Assembly: GCA_964036665.1 (NCBI GenBank)
Contig: OZ038530.1
Span: 7,020,501 to 7,084,500, forward strand
Length of the DNA stretch: 64,000 bases
Reading direction: 5' to 3'
Origin: Gordius sp. MW1
Lineage: Eukaryota > Nematomorpha > Gordioida > Gordea > Gordiidae
Of the stretch, positions 13,401-25,126 are shown piece after piece (positions within the stretch are counted from its first letter, which is position 1; each line of letters begins with the position of its first letter). The position numbers were made by a program, and so were the translations under genes. The notes below the pieces were generated by a model. The model worked only from the letters and a program-made list of their open reading frames with translations, was not told the origin of the DNA and ran no database searches.

Positions 13401-16400
13401 TATACTACATTAGTTTCCACGTTTCTTTAAAATAAATTGGTTAATGCTTATACTTTTGTTAAGATATTAGTGTTGTGACTGTGAGTAAGAGCTTCTTTAT
13501 ATTTATTCCCATAAGGCCTTGAAACAAATAGTAAGTTGCTTTAGCCGTTTATAACCAATTCAATTATTTTGCAGAACTCTTATAACATAATATTAAAAGG
13601 ATAAAAATTTGCACTCCCTTTATTATTCAAGCACATGTGTGGAGGTATCCATTGAGAATTAAATTTTATTTAACCCTCGAGAGTATTCCTAAAAATCCCG
13701 AACGCGAGAGTATTCGTGGGGTTTAACAGAACCCCACGAGCAAAAAAGCTTCTATATTTTGAAAATTATTAAGCCAAAACCTATGAAATTTTCACCTAAC
13801 CTAGTTCTTGATAAAATATTAAGCTACTGAAAAGGCCAGATTCTTTAGAGTTAAATTGCGTTTTATATTTGAATTTATAATTTGCGTGGGGTACCTAAAT
13901 ACCCCACGAATACTCTCGAGGGTTAAAAAAAATTAAAACATTTTTAATGGAGGTTACACCATTGTGTCTCTCTTGGCAAACTTTATTTGTTTTTCAAGAT
14001 AAATTATAACAAATATAAACGTTTTCACTTTTCAGGGTCATCCGTCAAGAGGCGTTGCCAAGCAAGGCGGAAAGGGTTTGAAAAATAAGGAAAAAGGCAG
14101 AAGAAGTGGAAAACCACCTTACAAAAAAAATGACGCCGATTCTGACGAACCATCAATTAAAGTTGAAGAATCATCATCATTAAAAGACGAACCCATCAAT
14201 TCTACTACGTCCGCCAACCTAAGCAAACATCAGTTGAAAAAAATGAAGAAGAAAAATAAAAAACTCTTGGTCGCTGGCAAAAAACTAGCCCTCAAAAAAG
14301 TTCATTTTTTAATAAAACTATATATATGATATGAAAGATTAACAATGTCATATTTTACTTAATTATAAATGCTATTCGTAATTTTATATTTTATATATGA
14401 ATAATTATATTACCCAGAAGGCAGCTGCTGCAAGCACTGATGACCATACAATAAATGCTGAATGCTGTACGGATGCAAACTCTAGTATATATTATATATT
14501 AATTGCTACATTCAAAATAATATGATTGTTTTTTTACCTATTGTCAATATACGATGTTTTTAGAGGCTTATTAATGCAACCTTGATATCCGTCTTTAGCG
14601 ATTTCAACTCTTTACTTAGGTCCGATTTCGCAACTCGCTACACGATGCACAAACGCGGTATTAACATCGGTGCTGGCCAATCTGCAATGCCTCTCCCTGG
14701 CCCAAGGCCCATTTCCTCCCATCGAGAATGTGAATTTAGCCAGCTCACTGCAATGTGAAGCGGGTGATGTGGGAAATGACATGGAAAAAACGCTGGAAAC
14801 TTTACACTTAAACCTGGGTGCGGTAAAAGATACGGTGGGTGTTTGCGATCAAAACAGTCCAGCTTTTGTAAGTTTCGAAACTACACCCTCATCGAGTGGG
14901 GATAGTGGGATCCTCAACACAAACGAATCCTCCTCTTACACCTTGGATGAAATAAGGAGCGAAGGTTATCACATTTATAATCTTGTTATCTTTATATACT
15001 CTCCCGTAATTATTATTGATACTCGAGGGAATATTATTCTTTTCCATTAGAGTTTTAATATATATTTTGATAGTGGCAATTGTTTTCAAACTCTTACAAG
15101 CATTGATTTAAACAATACGACTTGCAACTTAATTAAATAACTTCGGAGTTGTTTAAAGTCAACCTCGCTTTATTGGTATTTTAGGTGGAAAAGAATCGGA
15201 TGAGCGCTCGTTAGTTATGACCCAAAGTGAAATTTCTGAAGACGAAGTCGACTCGGTTCAAAAAGGCTCAGAAGACAATGTACAGGAAAGGGAAAGTGAG
15301 AAAATGAGCCAAAAGTTTGGAGATCTGCAGCTCTGTGAGACAACGCCTGTTATACCGAGCCCTACTTTAGCGCCTTTCATAAAAAATATTAATTTAAACT
15401 CAATATCGCAGCAGGAATTAGCTGATATACTTTCACCTAAACCAAATAACAATGATGCGGAATCGAACATGGGATCTTTTCAAATTAGTGACAAGCTAGC
15501 GCTCCAGTCTCAAGTCGATGTAGACAACGAAGGTTTTTAAAATGTTTTTAGGTTTTATATTAAATCAATCAATTAAATTGTATATTCAATTAAATGCCTC
15601 TTTTGTAGCCAACTTATTCCATTAAATATAGGGACATTCCATGTCAAATCGATCATAAAAAGGCGTTTTTCGGCCGACCCCCTCAGAATTTTATAAAATT
15701 TGGTGGAAATGTTAAAACTAGTAAAATTATTAATTTTCGAAAATTTTAGCTCATTTGGGCCACTACTTTTCGAGTTATGGGCGCTCAAAGGTCGAAAATC
15801 GGTCATTTAAAAAATCGGGTTGTGACGCTATATTCAATAAAATTCATAAGTTATTGGCCCCCAAATCATAGAATCATGTTGTAGTAATAGGTAAGACCTA
15901 TCTCCATAAGGAAAAAATCCAAAAAAATTTTTTTGTCGATTGGTCATCTCATAATGGCCGAAATGGCCAATATGGCATAACTACTGTTGAACCCTCTCAA
16001 ACCGTTTCAAATTTGAGACAAATGTTTTATACTACCTATTAATCAAATTAAATAAAAGAGAAAGTTGGGCGGCCATCTTGAAGTGGTCATAAATTGCTAG
16101 AAACGGTATTTTATTTATTTGGCGCCAAAATGACCCTCCAAAATTGGTTTTTTTACTCATTTAGCCATCTTATAATATTATTATATCTATTATACAAATA
16201 TTTTTGCTATAAATTAACACCCCAACCCCCCCCCCCTTTAATCTTAAAAATAGCGAGTAATTTTTTCCCACAAATTATTTTATTGTAATTTGGAAACAGG
16301 CTCGTGAAATAGATAATAAAATCGTCAGGATTATTGAATATAGGCTATAAAATTGCCTTATCAACACAGATTGATTTCTTTTTTGGCGCGTATGAATTAA

Positions 16401-19400
16401 TTTGTATGACCTCTAGCGCGAATTTTAAATGATGTCGAATTCTTTTAATAAAATTACTTTATCGTTTAATTTTACTATCAACTAATTATCCCCTAGACGT
16501 TCGAAATTTTGAATCTAATTTATAATAAAAATTATGACGATGAAAAAATAATAGTTAGTTTGCTTAACCCATGCGAACCCTTTCGCTTAGATAAATTTCA
16601 CAAAATATCTCTAAAGAAATGGGATATATTAAAAATTGTATCACCTTTAACCTCAACCGGAGAACTTATACCTTATTTAAAACGAAATGCTTGATGCGAC
16701 ACTAAAACATATTGCCTTACCTAAAATATACTTCAGATATGTTAAATTAATTTTTTATATGCGCTTGGAGACATGCCCTCCGTCATACTTTTTTTTAATA
16801 CTTTTACATATCGAATAACAAACAATGAATATATACTTTGAAATAAATTATTATTTAAGGTGATTTTTCAAAGCTGTTTCTATTTCAAAATTCGAAGAAA
16901 AACCACTCCCTATTTTGATTGTAATTTATAGGAAATATGGGGGGGGGGGGGGGGTTGGGGTGTTAATTTATAGCAAAAATATTTGTATAATAGATATAAT
17001 AATATTATAAGATGGCTAAATGAGTAAAAAAACCAATTTTGGAGGGTCATTTTGGCGCCAAATAAATAAAATACCGTTTCTAGCAATTTATGACCACTTC
17101 AAGATGGCCGCCCAACTTTCTCTTTTATTTAATTTGATTAATAGGTAGTATAAAACATTTGTCTCAAATTTGAAACGGTTTGAGAGGGTTCAACAGTAGT
17201 TATGCCATATTGGCCATTTCGGCCATTATGAGATGACCAATCGACAAAAAAATTTTTTTGGATTTTTTCCCTATGGAGATAGGTCTTACCTATTACTACA
17301 ACATGATTCTATGATTTGGGGGCCAATAACTTATGAATTTTATTGAATATAGCGTCACAACCCGATTTTTTAAATGACCGATTTTCGACCTTTGAGCGCC
17401 CATAACTCGAAAAGTAGTGGCCCAAATGAGCTAAAATTTTCGGAAATTAATAATTTTACTAGTTTTAACATTTCCACCAAATTTTATAAAATTCTGAGGG
17501 GGTCGGCCGAAAACGTGGCGATTTGACATGGAATGTCATTGTAAATCAATGATTTTTGAAATTAGCAAATTCTATTATATCATGATATGGGTTTTTTTAA
17601 ACGATAAAGCGTAACATGTAATTGGAAAACTTTTTAGGATCGAAAATGGATAAAAATACAGGCTCAATGCTAGATACTCTGTTTGCGAATTTTGTCCGAT
17701 CCGAAATATTGGCCGACACTGGACTGCAATGCGATGGCTGCAAATCCAAGGAGGCGACTTTCGAAAAGTCCATCCGAATAGCTCAGGCCCCCGTCGTTTT
17801 AGTGGTTCACTTTAAGCGCTTCTTGCAACAGATTTCTGCATCTCAGGTATGTGAATTATAGAATCCTGAAGTGTTTGATACGTTGTTTTGTTGGTAATGA
17901 TTGATTGGTATGATCCCAAAAAATATTGCCATTCTTCTCTCACTATCTATGATGATGTGATTGTTTACGCAATGCTATAAATATTTTGAACATTTACAAT
18001 TTTTATGGGAAAAACGGATTTTTTTTACTTTGTAGCAATTAAATTTAACATCTTATCCTTTACATACTTACTTAATTATGTAAATGTGACTTAAATTTAC
18101 ATTAAGATTTAAGTTCAATATTAACCCGTCAGGTACCACTAACTTTTGACCGGTTAAATTTTGTTAAAAAATAATTAGTTATCATTTTTAGGGTGTAGTT
18201 AAGAACAGTGAGTTGAAATTTTTTTGAAAAATAATGCATTTAAGTAGATAGAGGGGTGTCACGTAAAAGTGACGATGGGAACACTAAAAATGGCCAACCA
18301 TTAAAATGCAATCCGTCATTACAATAAGAACATTTAAGGCAAGTAGCCTTTTTACAAACTTTACACCGCCTCTGTAAACAGGCTTCGTTTGTTGTTTTGA
18401 GATATTCGGTTTATATCTTGTGAAAGCGCACTTCTTTTCGGTTGAAAAATATTTTTTGAACTAACACACTTCTATTGATCTTCTAAAGTTGCATAATAAA
18501 ATATACTTATTGTTTGTATTGATTGTATATTCGCATTTTGGTACGCCGCGTCAATGCTAAATGCAATTAAAGTTAAATACTATTTCCCCCCCCCCCTAAG
18601 AAATCCTTGTATAATGAATATTTTTGTCAAATCTATCCATCCCACCCATATATCTATTGTACATTTGAACCATAAATGGGCAATCAACTTGTATTCTCGA
18701 TATCACCTAGTTGCTTGAAGCCATTCTGCCGATTTTTCTTTTGGGCCCGGTTCCATGAAAATTCGATAACATGTTGACTATATACAGTAGTCAGTCCATT
18801 GTATTGCTACTAAATATGAAGTGACTTTTTTCTCGGAACAACCTCGTTCTTTTTTTCGAAACTTTAGGATTATTTAACCTACATTTATTTGGTTATTTCG
18901 GACTGTTCCTGACGCGCCAACGTTGATTTAAAAGAGCGCATTTAACAATTTTGTGCTGGTAGAGTATATATCAAAATACATATTATAGGGAGAATATTTC
19001 TCCAGTAATATATCAAAAGGTCTATTATGACAGTTTCCCCTAAACCAAGTGTTTTTTTATCTGGTAAAATACATGAAGCATCCTAATAAACATCAAAAGC
19101 CATACTGTACTCAGACCTTGTTGCCGCTGACCATAATTATTATTAGGGGACATGGTTTCGGCCGTTAGAATATTTCATGCTTTTACATATTTGAAACTTT
19201 TTTATTGTTTATTTAAATGTTTGAAAACTCCCGCACTTTGAAAAATTTGTCAGTCTAGTCTAACTTCAAATTGTCGCATAAATGTAAGTATTTTGTTATC
19301 TCCTGAAACCTATTAAGGCGCGTTCCTTATGAGACCATCTGATTTTAGTAATCAGATTGCAATTTTCAAAACATTTAAGATTTTGAAGGAGTTAGCAATA

Positions 19401-21161
19401 TTACACTCCACCTTCTTAATATTATAGTGGCTGGCTTAAATTTGTCATATTAACAAAAAGTGTCATAATTTTATCGGAAAAAAGTTGCTCAAAATAGTCT
19501 TCTAGGGTTGGTGACGTCTGTACTATCACCTTCCTCGCTACCCCATGGAATAATATTTTTTCATCTTCCTGCCAATTTAAATAATTTCGCAAGTATAGAC
19601 CTTTTTGATCGGAAGAACGAATAATCTCTACACAAGACGTAATCATTGACTAGTAGATGCTCCAAATCAGCTTCTATTTTATCGCAACTTTTCTAATCAG
19701 TGTCCCCTTTTTCGCTTGGAGGAAAAATAATAAATTACATCTAAATTAGGGCATTTTAATTCTTCCAACAGGTCATTCAATGTCCTGAAAGTGGCTCAAT
19801 TAGACTGTTATAAAAATGAATAATCATCCTTTAGGAACTTCTGTCTACAAACTTTTTGTGTCACTCTGGCTTTAAAAATCAAGGGTAGAGGAACAAGGTT
19901 TATTATAAGTGGCTTTCAAAACTTAAATTAAGTTTTTTATAGTTTGAGTGTTAACAGGCATCGTTTACAAGGTATAAAAATACGTCAATAGCTTATTGTT
20001 CAAAATGGCCTTTCCAATGTCACTTCTAGGTGATATTAAATTTTAAAGCTTAAAAAAGAGAGGATAAAAATATAGGTATAAAAAAAATTTATATCAAAAG
20101 AATCGGCAAAATTACTCTTTCAGAACATGCAGAAATAATTCTATAACTGAATTTTGTTTTTCCATAAGATTGAATAGTTTGAGAGGGTTAAAAAAATCAA
20201 AAAAATCGCGGAATAAAATGTTTTAAGAACGATATATCCAGAGGAAATAAACGTTATGTGAGGTTATCGGGCAACAACTGTGTGTTGAATTCTATTTAAA
20301 AAATTAAATTTCGATAGATATTTTTAAAATAAACATCAATTTAATAGTTGCAACTTAAAACATTAGTACTTTTCGAATTAAATATTTCGTAGGCCTTCAC
20401 TTTAACGCACATATGAAATTTGAATCATGTTTATACTTAAAAATCCAATTCAATCAGCAATTTTTCTTTTCAGAAAGGGTGCCAGTTATCTAAGTATTCC
20501 TCCGCAATTACTTTTCCCGAACAATTCGATTTAGGCCCCTATTTGAAATTTAGCGAGGGTGACCAGCATCAGGTATAATTTATTAGCTATTTTGCTTTTT
20601 GTTATTCATTATTTTTTTCACCGAAATTTTGCGAAATTTCTGTTATTTATGGATTTTCGTGAAAATTTTGCGAATTTCTTTTAATGATAGAACCCATGCA
20701 ACAACATTGTGTACATTGGGTTTTTAAAGAATGAGATCTTTACTTTTTAACAATTGTTGAGAACAGCCGTAATTCTTGTTAGGAATTCGCTCTCTGGGTC
20801 AAATACGTGAAGTATTACCGAATTATTTGAGAACCTGTTAAATCAGCCAAGTCTTTAATAATTTAACGGGTGTCTTAATTAAGTTAGAAATTTAAAGATT
20901 TAACATAATAAATCTATTATTCATCTATTATATTTGTTTTACTTTTTGTTCAAGACTCCTCCTTGCTCCTACGCCCTTTACGGTGTAATTTGTCACACTG
21001 GCTCGCTGAGGAGTGGCCATTATTACGCTTACCTTCGCACATCGCATGATCCCTCATCGCCCTGTTGGAGCTATATAAGCGATTCTAGCGTCCGTCGCAA
21101 CCTTAATTTCTCAAATATCTCAACCTCCGACGCCTATCTCTTGTTTTACGAAAGAACGTGA
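7498..21161 (+). CDS. Ubiquitin-specific protease, USP16/USP45 type (13 coding exons, 904 aa)
   Basis: A deubiquitinase that cleaves ubiquitin from substrates; USP16 in vertebrates acts on histone H2A. Inferred exons: 7498-7617, 7693-7758, 7818-8349, 8453-8594, 9908-10056, 13144-13310, 14036-14299, 14418-14484, 14620-14964, 15185-15532, 17638-17846, 20474-20572, 20955-21161. All junctions are GT-AG and in phase. Residues 10-160 form a ZnF-UBP with Cys/His ligands (C10, C15, H17, C39, C42, C56, C59, C64). The Cys box NLGNTCFFN gives catalytic C199. It is followed by QQDSHEF, zinc-ribbon CxxC pairs (CQGC, CDGC), a Lys-rich disordered insert (exons 7-10), and the His box HTGSLRSGHYYAY (H858) with D879 in YISDSS. 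The ATG at 7498 is the first in frame before the zinc finger. Human USP16 is 823 aa. The acceptor at 14620 could instead be 14599 (7 extra codons). Family assignment is firm; USP16 versus USP45 is not resolved. Confidence 0.9.
8595..9907. other. USP intron 4
   Basis: A 1.3-kb AT-rich intron. The short plus-strand frame at about 9467-9682 has no recognisable domain. No transposon ends were recognised. Confidence 0.6.
10500..11000. repeat. Possible diverged relative of the fold-back arm in USP intron 5
   Basis: Segments such as 'cttgtcaaatcgtcaaaaaa' (about 10511) and 'gttatggacgttcaaagg' (about 10632) resemble the start and middle of the 15.6-kb inverted-repeat arm in the same order. Similarity is patchy and was judged by eye. 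GC-rich 'cccgcccgaac' sequence just upstream (10450-10500) resembles another hAT-like repeat. Confidence 0.35.
11711..12965. mobile_element. TA-flanked inverted-repeat DNA element in USP intron 5
   Basis: Ends GTCGCTACCTGAGAATTG and its inverted partner CAATTCTCAGGTAGCGAG, each flanked by TA (11709-11710 and 12966-12967), enclose 1255 bp. The terminal similarity extends inward through 'gtgctctatctgca'. Related 'gctctatctgcaat' motifs recur inside at about 11902 and, inverted, near 12698. No transposase reading frame is visible, so it is non-autonomous. TA duplication suggests Tc1/mariner, but the termini are not a recognised subfamily. Confidence 0.65.
13674..13922. mobile_element. piggyBac-type MITE in USP intron 6
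   Basis: A 249-bp element with perfect ends CCCTCGAGAGTATTC / GAATACTCTCGAGGG, flanked by TTAA on both sides (13670-13673 and 13923-13926). TTAA duplication with CCC...GGG ends is diagnostic of piggyBac-like elements. Inside each end lies a small palindrome built on GTGGGGT...ACCCCAC. It has no coding capacity. Confidence 0.85.
15633..17537. mobile_element. 1.9-kb fold-back element in USP intron 10
   Basis: Two near-identical inverted arms of about 600 bp (15633-16236 and 16939-17537) surround a 700-bp spacer. The outer ends read GACATTCCATGTCAAAT and its complement; the inner ends are homopolymer C and G runs. The spacer has a 66-codon open frame (16497-16694). It is not a USP exon, because exons 10 and 12 of the raw series (ending 15532 and starting 17638) already join in phase across the element. 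No clear target duplication or transposase domain was recognised, so the superfamily is unknown. Confidence 0.85.
18125..20187 (-). pseudogene. Degenerate piggyBac transposon in USP intron 11
   Basis: A 2063-bp segment flanked by TTAA (18121-18124 and 20188-20191), starting CCCGTCAGGTACC and ending GTTTGAGAGGG. On the minus strand, in the order expected for a piggyBac transposase, it encodes an N-terminal segment with SPTLEDYFEQLFSD (19422-19646), the conserved core motif MYNRYMGGMDRFD (about 18626-18672), and a C-terminal Cys-rich finger with RRCKVCKKATCLKCSYC (about 18294-18372). Stops and frameshifts separate these parts, so the copy is dead. The whole lies in the intron between USP exons ending 17846 and starting 20474, in antisense orientation. 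Confidence 0.82.
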
Positions 21162-21248
21162 AAGCATTTTAATGCAATACATATGGACATTGCACACAAC
21201 ACCTTTAGTCAATCATGCGTTATATATTCTCGGCTATTACAAAATACG

Positions 21249-21274
21249 TTGATTGATTGATTGATTGATTGATT
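21249..21274. repeat. (GATT)n microsatellite
   Basis: About six tandem copies of GATT in the 3' flank of the USP gene. Confidence 0.9.
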
Positions 21275-21344
21275 TTAATTCAAAATAACATTCTATTTTA
21301 TAAATCAATAGTGTGCCTTTGTTTTCAAATGGTAATTAATCACT

Positions 21345-21350
21345 AATAAA
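21345..21350 (+). promoter_or_regulatory. Candidate polyadenylation signal of the USP gene
   Basis: An AATAAA hexamer about 185 bp after the USP stop codon. In AT-rich DNA the motif is common, so this is only a candidate. Confidence 0.4.
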
Positions 21351-21669
21351 TGGCGACGGGCTGTTTTAGATAAACGTTATAAACTGTGAATTCGAGTATT
21401 AAAGTTTTCAAATTCTCAAACTAATATCATATATCCTACCCCAACGTTTATTATTATAAATTCCAAACTTTTAAACCATAACAAAGTTATATACTTACAG
21501 GTTGAAAGTCATTAATGATAATTTTTTTTAAAACTCATTAAGTTTTGAAGCTTTAATGTAATTTATAATTGTTGGTATGTTTAATTGTTTTTCATTGAGC
21601 TAATTAATTTATCGCTTGCAAAACGCATTAAATTATAGTTTGATGTATTAGCAATCAGAGATTAGAAAA

Positions 21670-22005
21670 GCCCTCCCCCCGGCCCGCATGGGGCTGGGCA
21701 ACTGTTGTAAATTGAGTTTTGTCGGGCGGGCAGCATAGCAAAATTCGGGCTCATATTTTTTTAATAATGTATTATTTTGTCACTTTTTTATATTATTGTA
21801 TAATATTTGTTAATCCTAGATCTTATCCAAAAAATAAGAAATAAATTTTTTTGAAAATATAACGATATTACTGCTAAAAATTTTAGGAATAATTATTTCG
21901 GGCCTGGCAATTTGAGCATCATAATTCGTGCATGGCCTGGTGGACACTTAGGGCGGGCATTTTGATTAAAGATTCTGACCGGCCGGGTTTGGGCAAAAAA
22001 AAATT
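21670..22005. repeat. GGGCGGGC-type transposon remnant
   Basis: Isolated GC-rich blocks (GGCCCGCATGGGGCTGGGC, GTCGGGCGGGC, GGCCGGGTTTGGGC) are set in AT-rich DNA. Similar GGGCCGGGCC blocks occur at 45.65 and 58.6 kb, as in many hAT families with subterminal GGCC-rich repeats. No termini could be defined. Confidence 0.4.
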
Positions 22006-22070
22006 AACATATTTGATAACAATATAATTGTGAGAATAAGTTATACCAATTGCTGTATATGTATATTACG

Positions 22071-22950
22071 TAGAGCTGTTAAAGGAACTAGTTCCAAGAA
22101 ACTAGTTCCTGGAACTAGTTCCTTTTTAAAAAAAAAAGGAATTAATAAGTTCCTTTTTGAAATGAGGAACTGGAACTGGAACTAGTTCCTTTTTTTCTCA
22201 ATTTATCGCAAAAGGAACTATTTACAAGTTCCTTTTAAGTTCCTTTTGCCAATTTCAATTTACATTAAAATTTTTTAAATTAATTTATAATTTAAATATT
22301 ATTTAGTATTTTATTCACGGTAGTGTTTGTTAAATAAATTTTTCGACTTATGGTAATTTATACAAAGTTCATTTCCTTTAATTGGTTTTTAATTTTTATC
22401 ATATTCCTAGTCCTAAATCTCAACAGGCTGGACCTAGTTTATCAGAAATGGATTTTTTTGAATTAAAAATGATGAAAAGAATGAATCAATTGAACGTTTT
22501 TTGCTTTCTAATAACCGGAATTTAAGTCTTTTAGACAGTTTTCCCCATTTAAAAAACTATTTTAAATATAATACGCCATTACCATCAAGTGCCCCTGTGG
22601 AAAGATTATTTAGCTTGGGCAAAATTTTATTTGGAGACAAGCGAACATGTCTTTTAGATGACAACTGAAAATAGTATTTTGTTAAAATCAAATAAACATT
22701 TATTACCTGATGATTTTTATAAATTGTAATATATAATATATTGGTTTTACGAATTGATAAAAGTTGCTTGTATATTTAAAAAAAAAATAAAAAAGGAACT
22801 TCAAAGGAACTGAACTGGAACTAGTTCCTTTTTAAAATGAGGAACTAGGAACTGGAACTAGTTCCATTAGGAACTGGAACTAGTTCCATTTTAGGCAAAG
22901 GAACTGCAACTTGACAAGTTCCTTTTTAAAATGAACTTTTAACAGCTCTA
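22071..22950 (+). mobile_element. hAT element remnant with GGAACTAGTTCC arrays
   Basis: The ends TAGAGCTGTTAAAGGAAC and GAACTTTTAACAGCTCTA are inverted repeats. The flanks TATATTACG and TATATTAG suggest an imperfect 8-bp duplication. Both subterminal regions are arrays of the palindrome GGAACTAGTTCC. At 22579-22668 a plus-strand frame encodes LPSSAPVERLFSLGKILFGD and beyond, the hAT C-terminal dimerisation motif, ending in a premature stop. It is a decayed deletion derivative of an autonomous hAT. Confidence 0.8.
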
Positions 22951-23693
22951 TATATTAGTGATGAAAACCCCTTACAAATGTGCCCGCAAATTAAATATTA
23001 ATTTTATTTTTCCGTGGGCGCACTTTTTTACCGGTTTTAGATTGCTATGCTTTTATTTATGTTAATTATCACAATATATAATGACATTTAAAATAAAATT
23101 AATTAATTAATTTCAGCATTCCAGACTAAATGTATATTCCCTTTAAAAACCTTTTCTAAATTCAACCATAAAATTAATCTATCTTCATTACTTCTCTTGC
23201 AGGCATAAGGGCTTTAGAGTTTAAATTCCAAAATTTATAAAGTATGCATCCTTCGGGAAATGCTTTCGGGTCGGGTCCGAGTTGAAAAAAGTGGCTTTGC
23301 TGTTCTCTACTCTAAGTGTTTAGACTTACAAACTGGCCATTCCCTGAATTAATTTTCATAGAAAACTGAATTTTTTTATGTGCTTTAAAATATGGAAAAT
23401 GGGCGATTTTTAAAACAGTTTACAAATTATAAAAAAAAATTTCTCACACCTTCTCACCAATCGTATTTCTATAGTCTATACTTAGGATAAATGCCCATCC
23501 ACACATTGGCCAAAATATTTCATTCCTATCTCTTTCTTGAATGCTTTCAAACAAATTTGTTGGCTGAGTCACATTTCTTCGTATCATAATAGGACTTGTA
23601 ATTTAAACTGAATGTTAAATAATAAGTTTGCTATTGTTGATATTATATTATGATTAAAAACAATTTTAATAAAATCGGGACATGAAAGGCATA

Positions 23694-23928
23694 CATGGGC
23701 GTACGCAGGTTTTGAATTAAATGGGGGGAGGGGCAGATTAAAAAAAAAAGGTCTCGACATTTTCCTGAGAGCAAAAAAAAAAGGTCTCCACTATCCAAAA
23801 AATTTCCTGTGAGCAAAAAAAAGCAACTGCCCTAAACTAGGCAGTGTGGGCAGCGGGACCCCCTGCCCCCCTGGCAAATTGGGGGGGGGGGGGGGGGGCC
23901 GCCCCCCCCTCCCCTGCGTACGCCCATG
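23694..23928. mobile_element. hAT-type MITE with CATGGGCGTACGCAGG ends
   Basis: Perfect 16-bp ends CATGGGCGTACGCAGG / CCTGCGTACGCCCATG bound 235 bp. The interior has an internally duplicated 'aaaaaaaaggtctc' block and a long homopolymer G run. The 8-bp flanks do not match well. Confidence 0.7.
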
Positions 23929-24503
23929 AATAACTATTTTAGTAATGTTGAAATATGTTGTTGAGGTATATGATAAAATAAATACGTGAGAGCATAATAG
24001 AGCGCAGGAAGCACCTTAAAAAATGAATTGATATTAACAAATGTTAATTTTGATCGTTATTGAGTACTCCACTAAAAGCATAGTAATGTAAAATGTGTAT
24101 ATATGTATGTTGTAAGTAATGGAAAATTATAGGCGCCACAAAGGTCATCTTGATATGAGGAAATTTTGAATAAACAATATAAATAATGGACACACATATT
24201 ACATTGTTTGATTTAAGCTACTCGTTAAAAAATAGGTCAATTATTAAAATTAGGCATTTGGTGTTATAAATAAGATGTGACAGCAGTTATTTGCTTAAAC
24301 ATTAAAACACACTAAAAATGTATTTTATTTTATAATGTGTACATTTAGCGTCTCAAAAGAAAAAAATCGATAGCTTTTCTTAAAGGTTTCATAATAGTTG
24401 AAAATATATTTGAAAATTCGATAAATAACACTGGTCAACATATAACCACAGACTACACATATAACGAAATTATGAAATGAATTGGCAAATTATTGCAAAT
24501 TAT

Positions 24504-24805
24504 GGTAGAAATTTTTACGGCGAACACAAATATATTTTTAATTTTTCCCCTATAAGTCAAGTTTTTGAAATAATGGCTTACAAGTTGCAAAAATAGCGAT
24601 TTGGGCGTTTTTCTAACGTCAATAACATGCAAATTAATCGGTAAAATTTTAGTTTAATTAATTTGATTTATAATTAAGGAGAGAAATTCATTAAAAGAAT
24701 TTTTACACGCCAAAATCACTGTTTTTCACAGCTTTGATATTAACTATTTTAAAAACTTGACGTATAGGGAAAAAATTAAAAATATATCCGTTGAAAAAGT
24801 CTACC
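24504..24805. mobile_element. Inverted-repeat MITE, superfamily unknown
   Basis: A 302-bp element whose ends (GGTAGAAATTTTTACGG and the complement of GGTAGACTTTTTCAACGG) continue inward as an imperfect inverted repeat of about 60 bp through 'aaatatatttttaatttttc'. No open frame. No convincing target duplication. Confidence 0.6.
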
Positions 24806-24871
24806 AAAATCTGCAAACAATTTGTCGATTAATTTCTCTTGTTGAGGCGTTTAATTTAGATGTCTTTATTA

Positions 24872-25126
24872 CAGGCGCGTAGCCAGGATTTTCTCCCGGG
24901 GGGGGGGGGGGAAATCCTCCAAAAATTTTTCCTAACATTATTATTTCAACATAAAAATTATAAAATCTGGTATAAAACATAAAGAAAGTCATTATAAATA
25001 ATCAACTTGGTCAGTTACGTTGCACAACTATAAAATATAAACTTTAGATCTAAAATATTTCATTTTTTCATAAATCCGGGGGGAGGGGAATTTACCGTTT
25101 CCCCCCCCCCCGTGTCTACGCCACTG
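24872..25126. mobile_element. hAT-type MITE with exact 8-bp duplication CTTTATTA
   Basis: A 255-bp element starting CAGGCGCGTAGCCAGG and ending CCGTGTCTACGCCACTG, flanked by CTTTATTA at 24864-24871 and 25127-25134. It is related to, but distinct from, the CATGGGCGTAGCC family. It contains homopolymer G and C runs just inside the ends. Confidence 0.8.

Noticed and set aside
16497..16694. Open frame preceded by CCCCTAG that looked like a USP exon
   Set aside because: It lies in the spacer of the fold-back element, would break the frame in the phase required, and the flanking USP exons (ending 15532, starting 17638) already join in phase with conserved family sequence.
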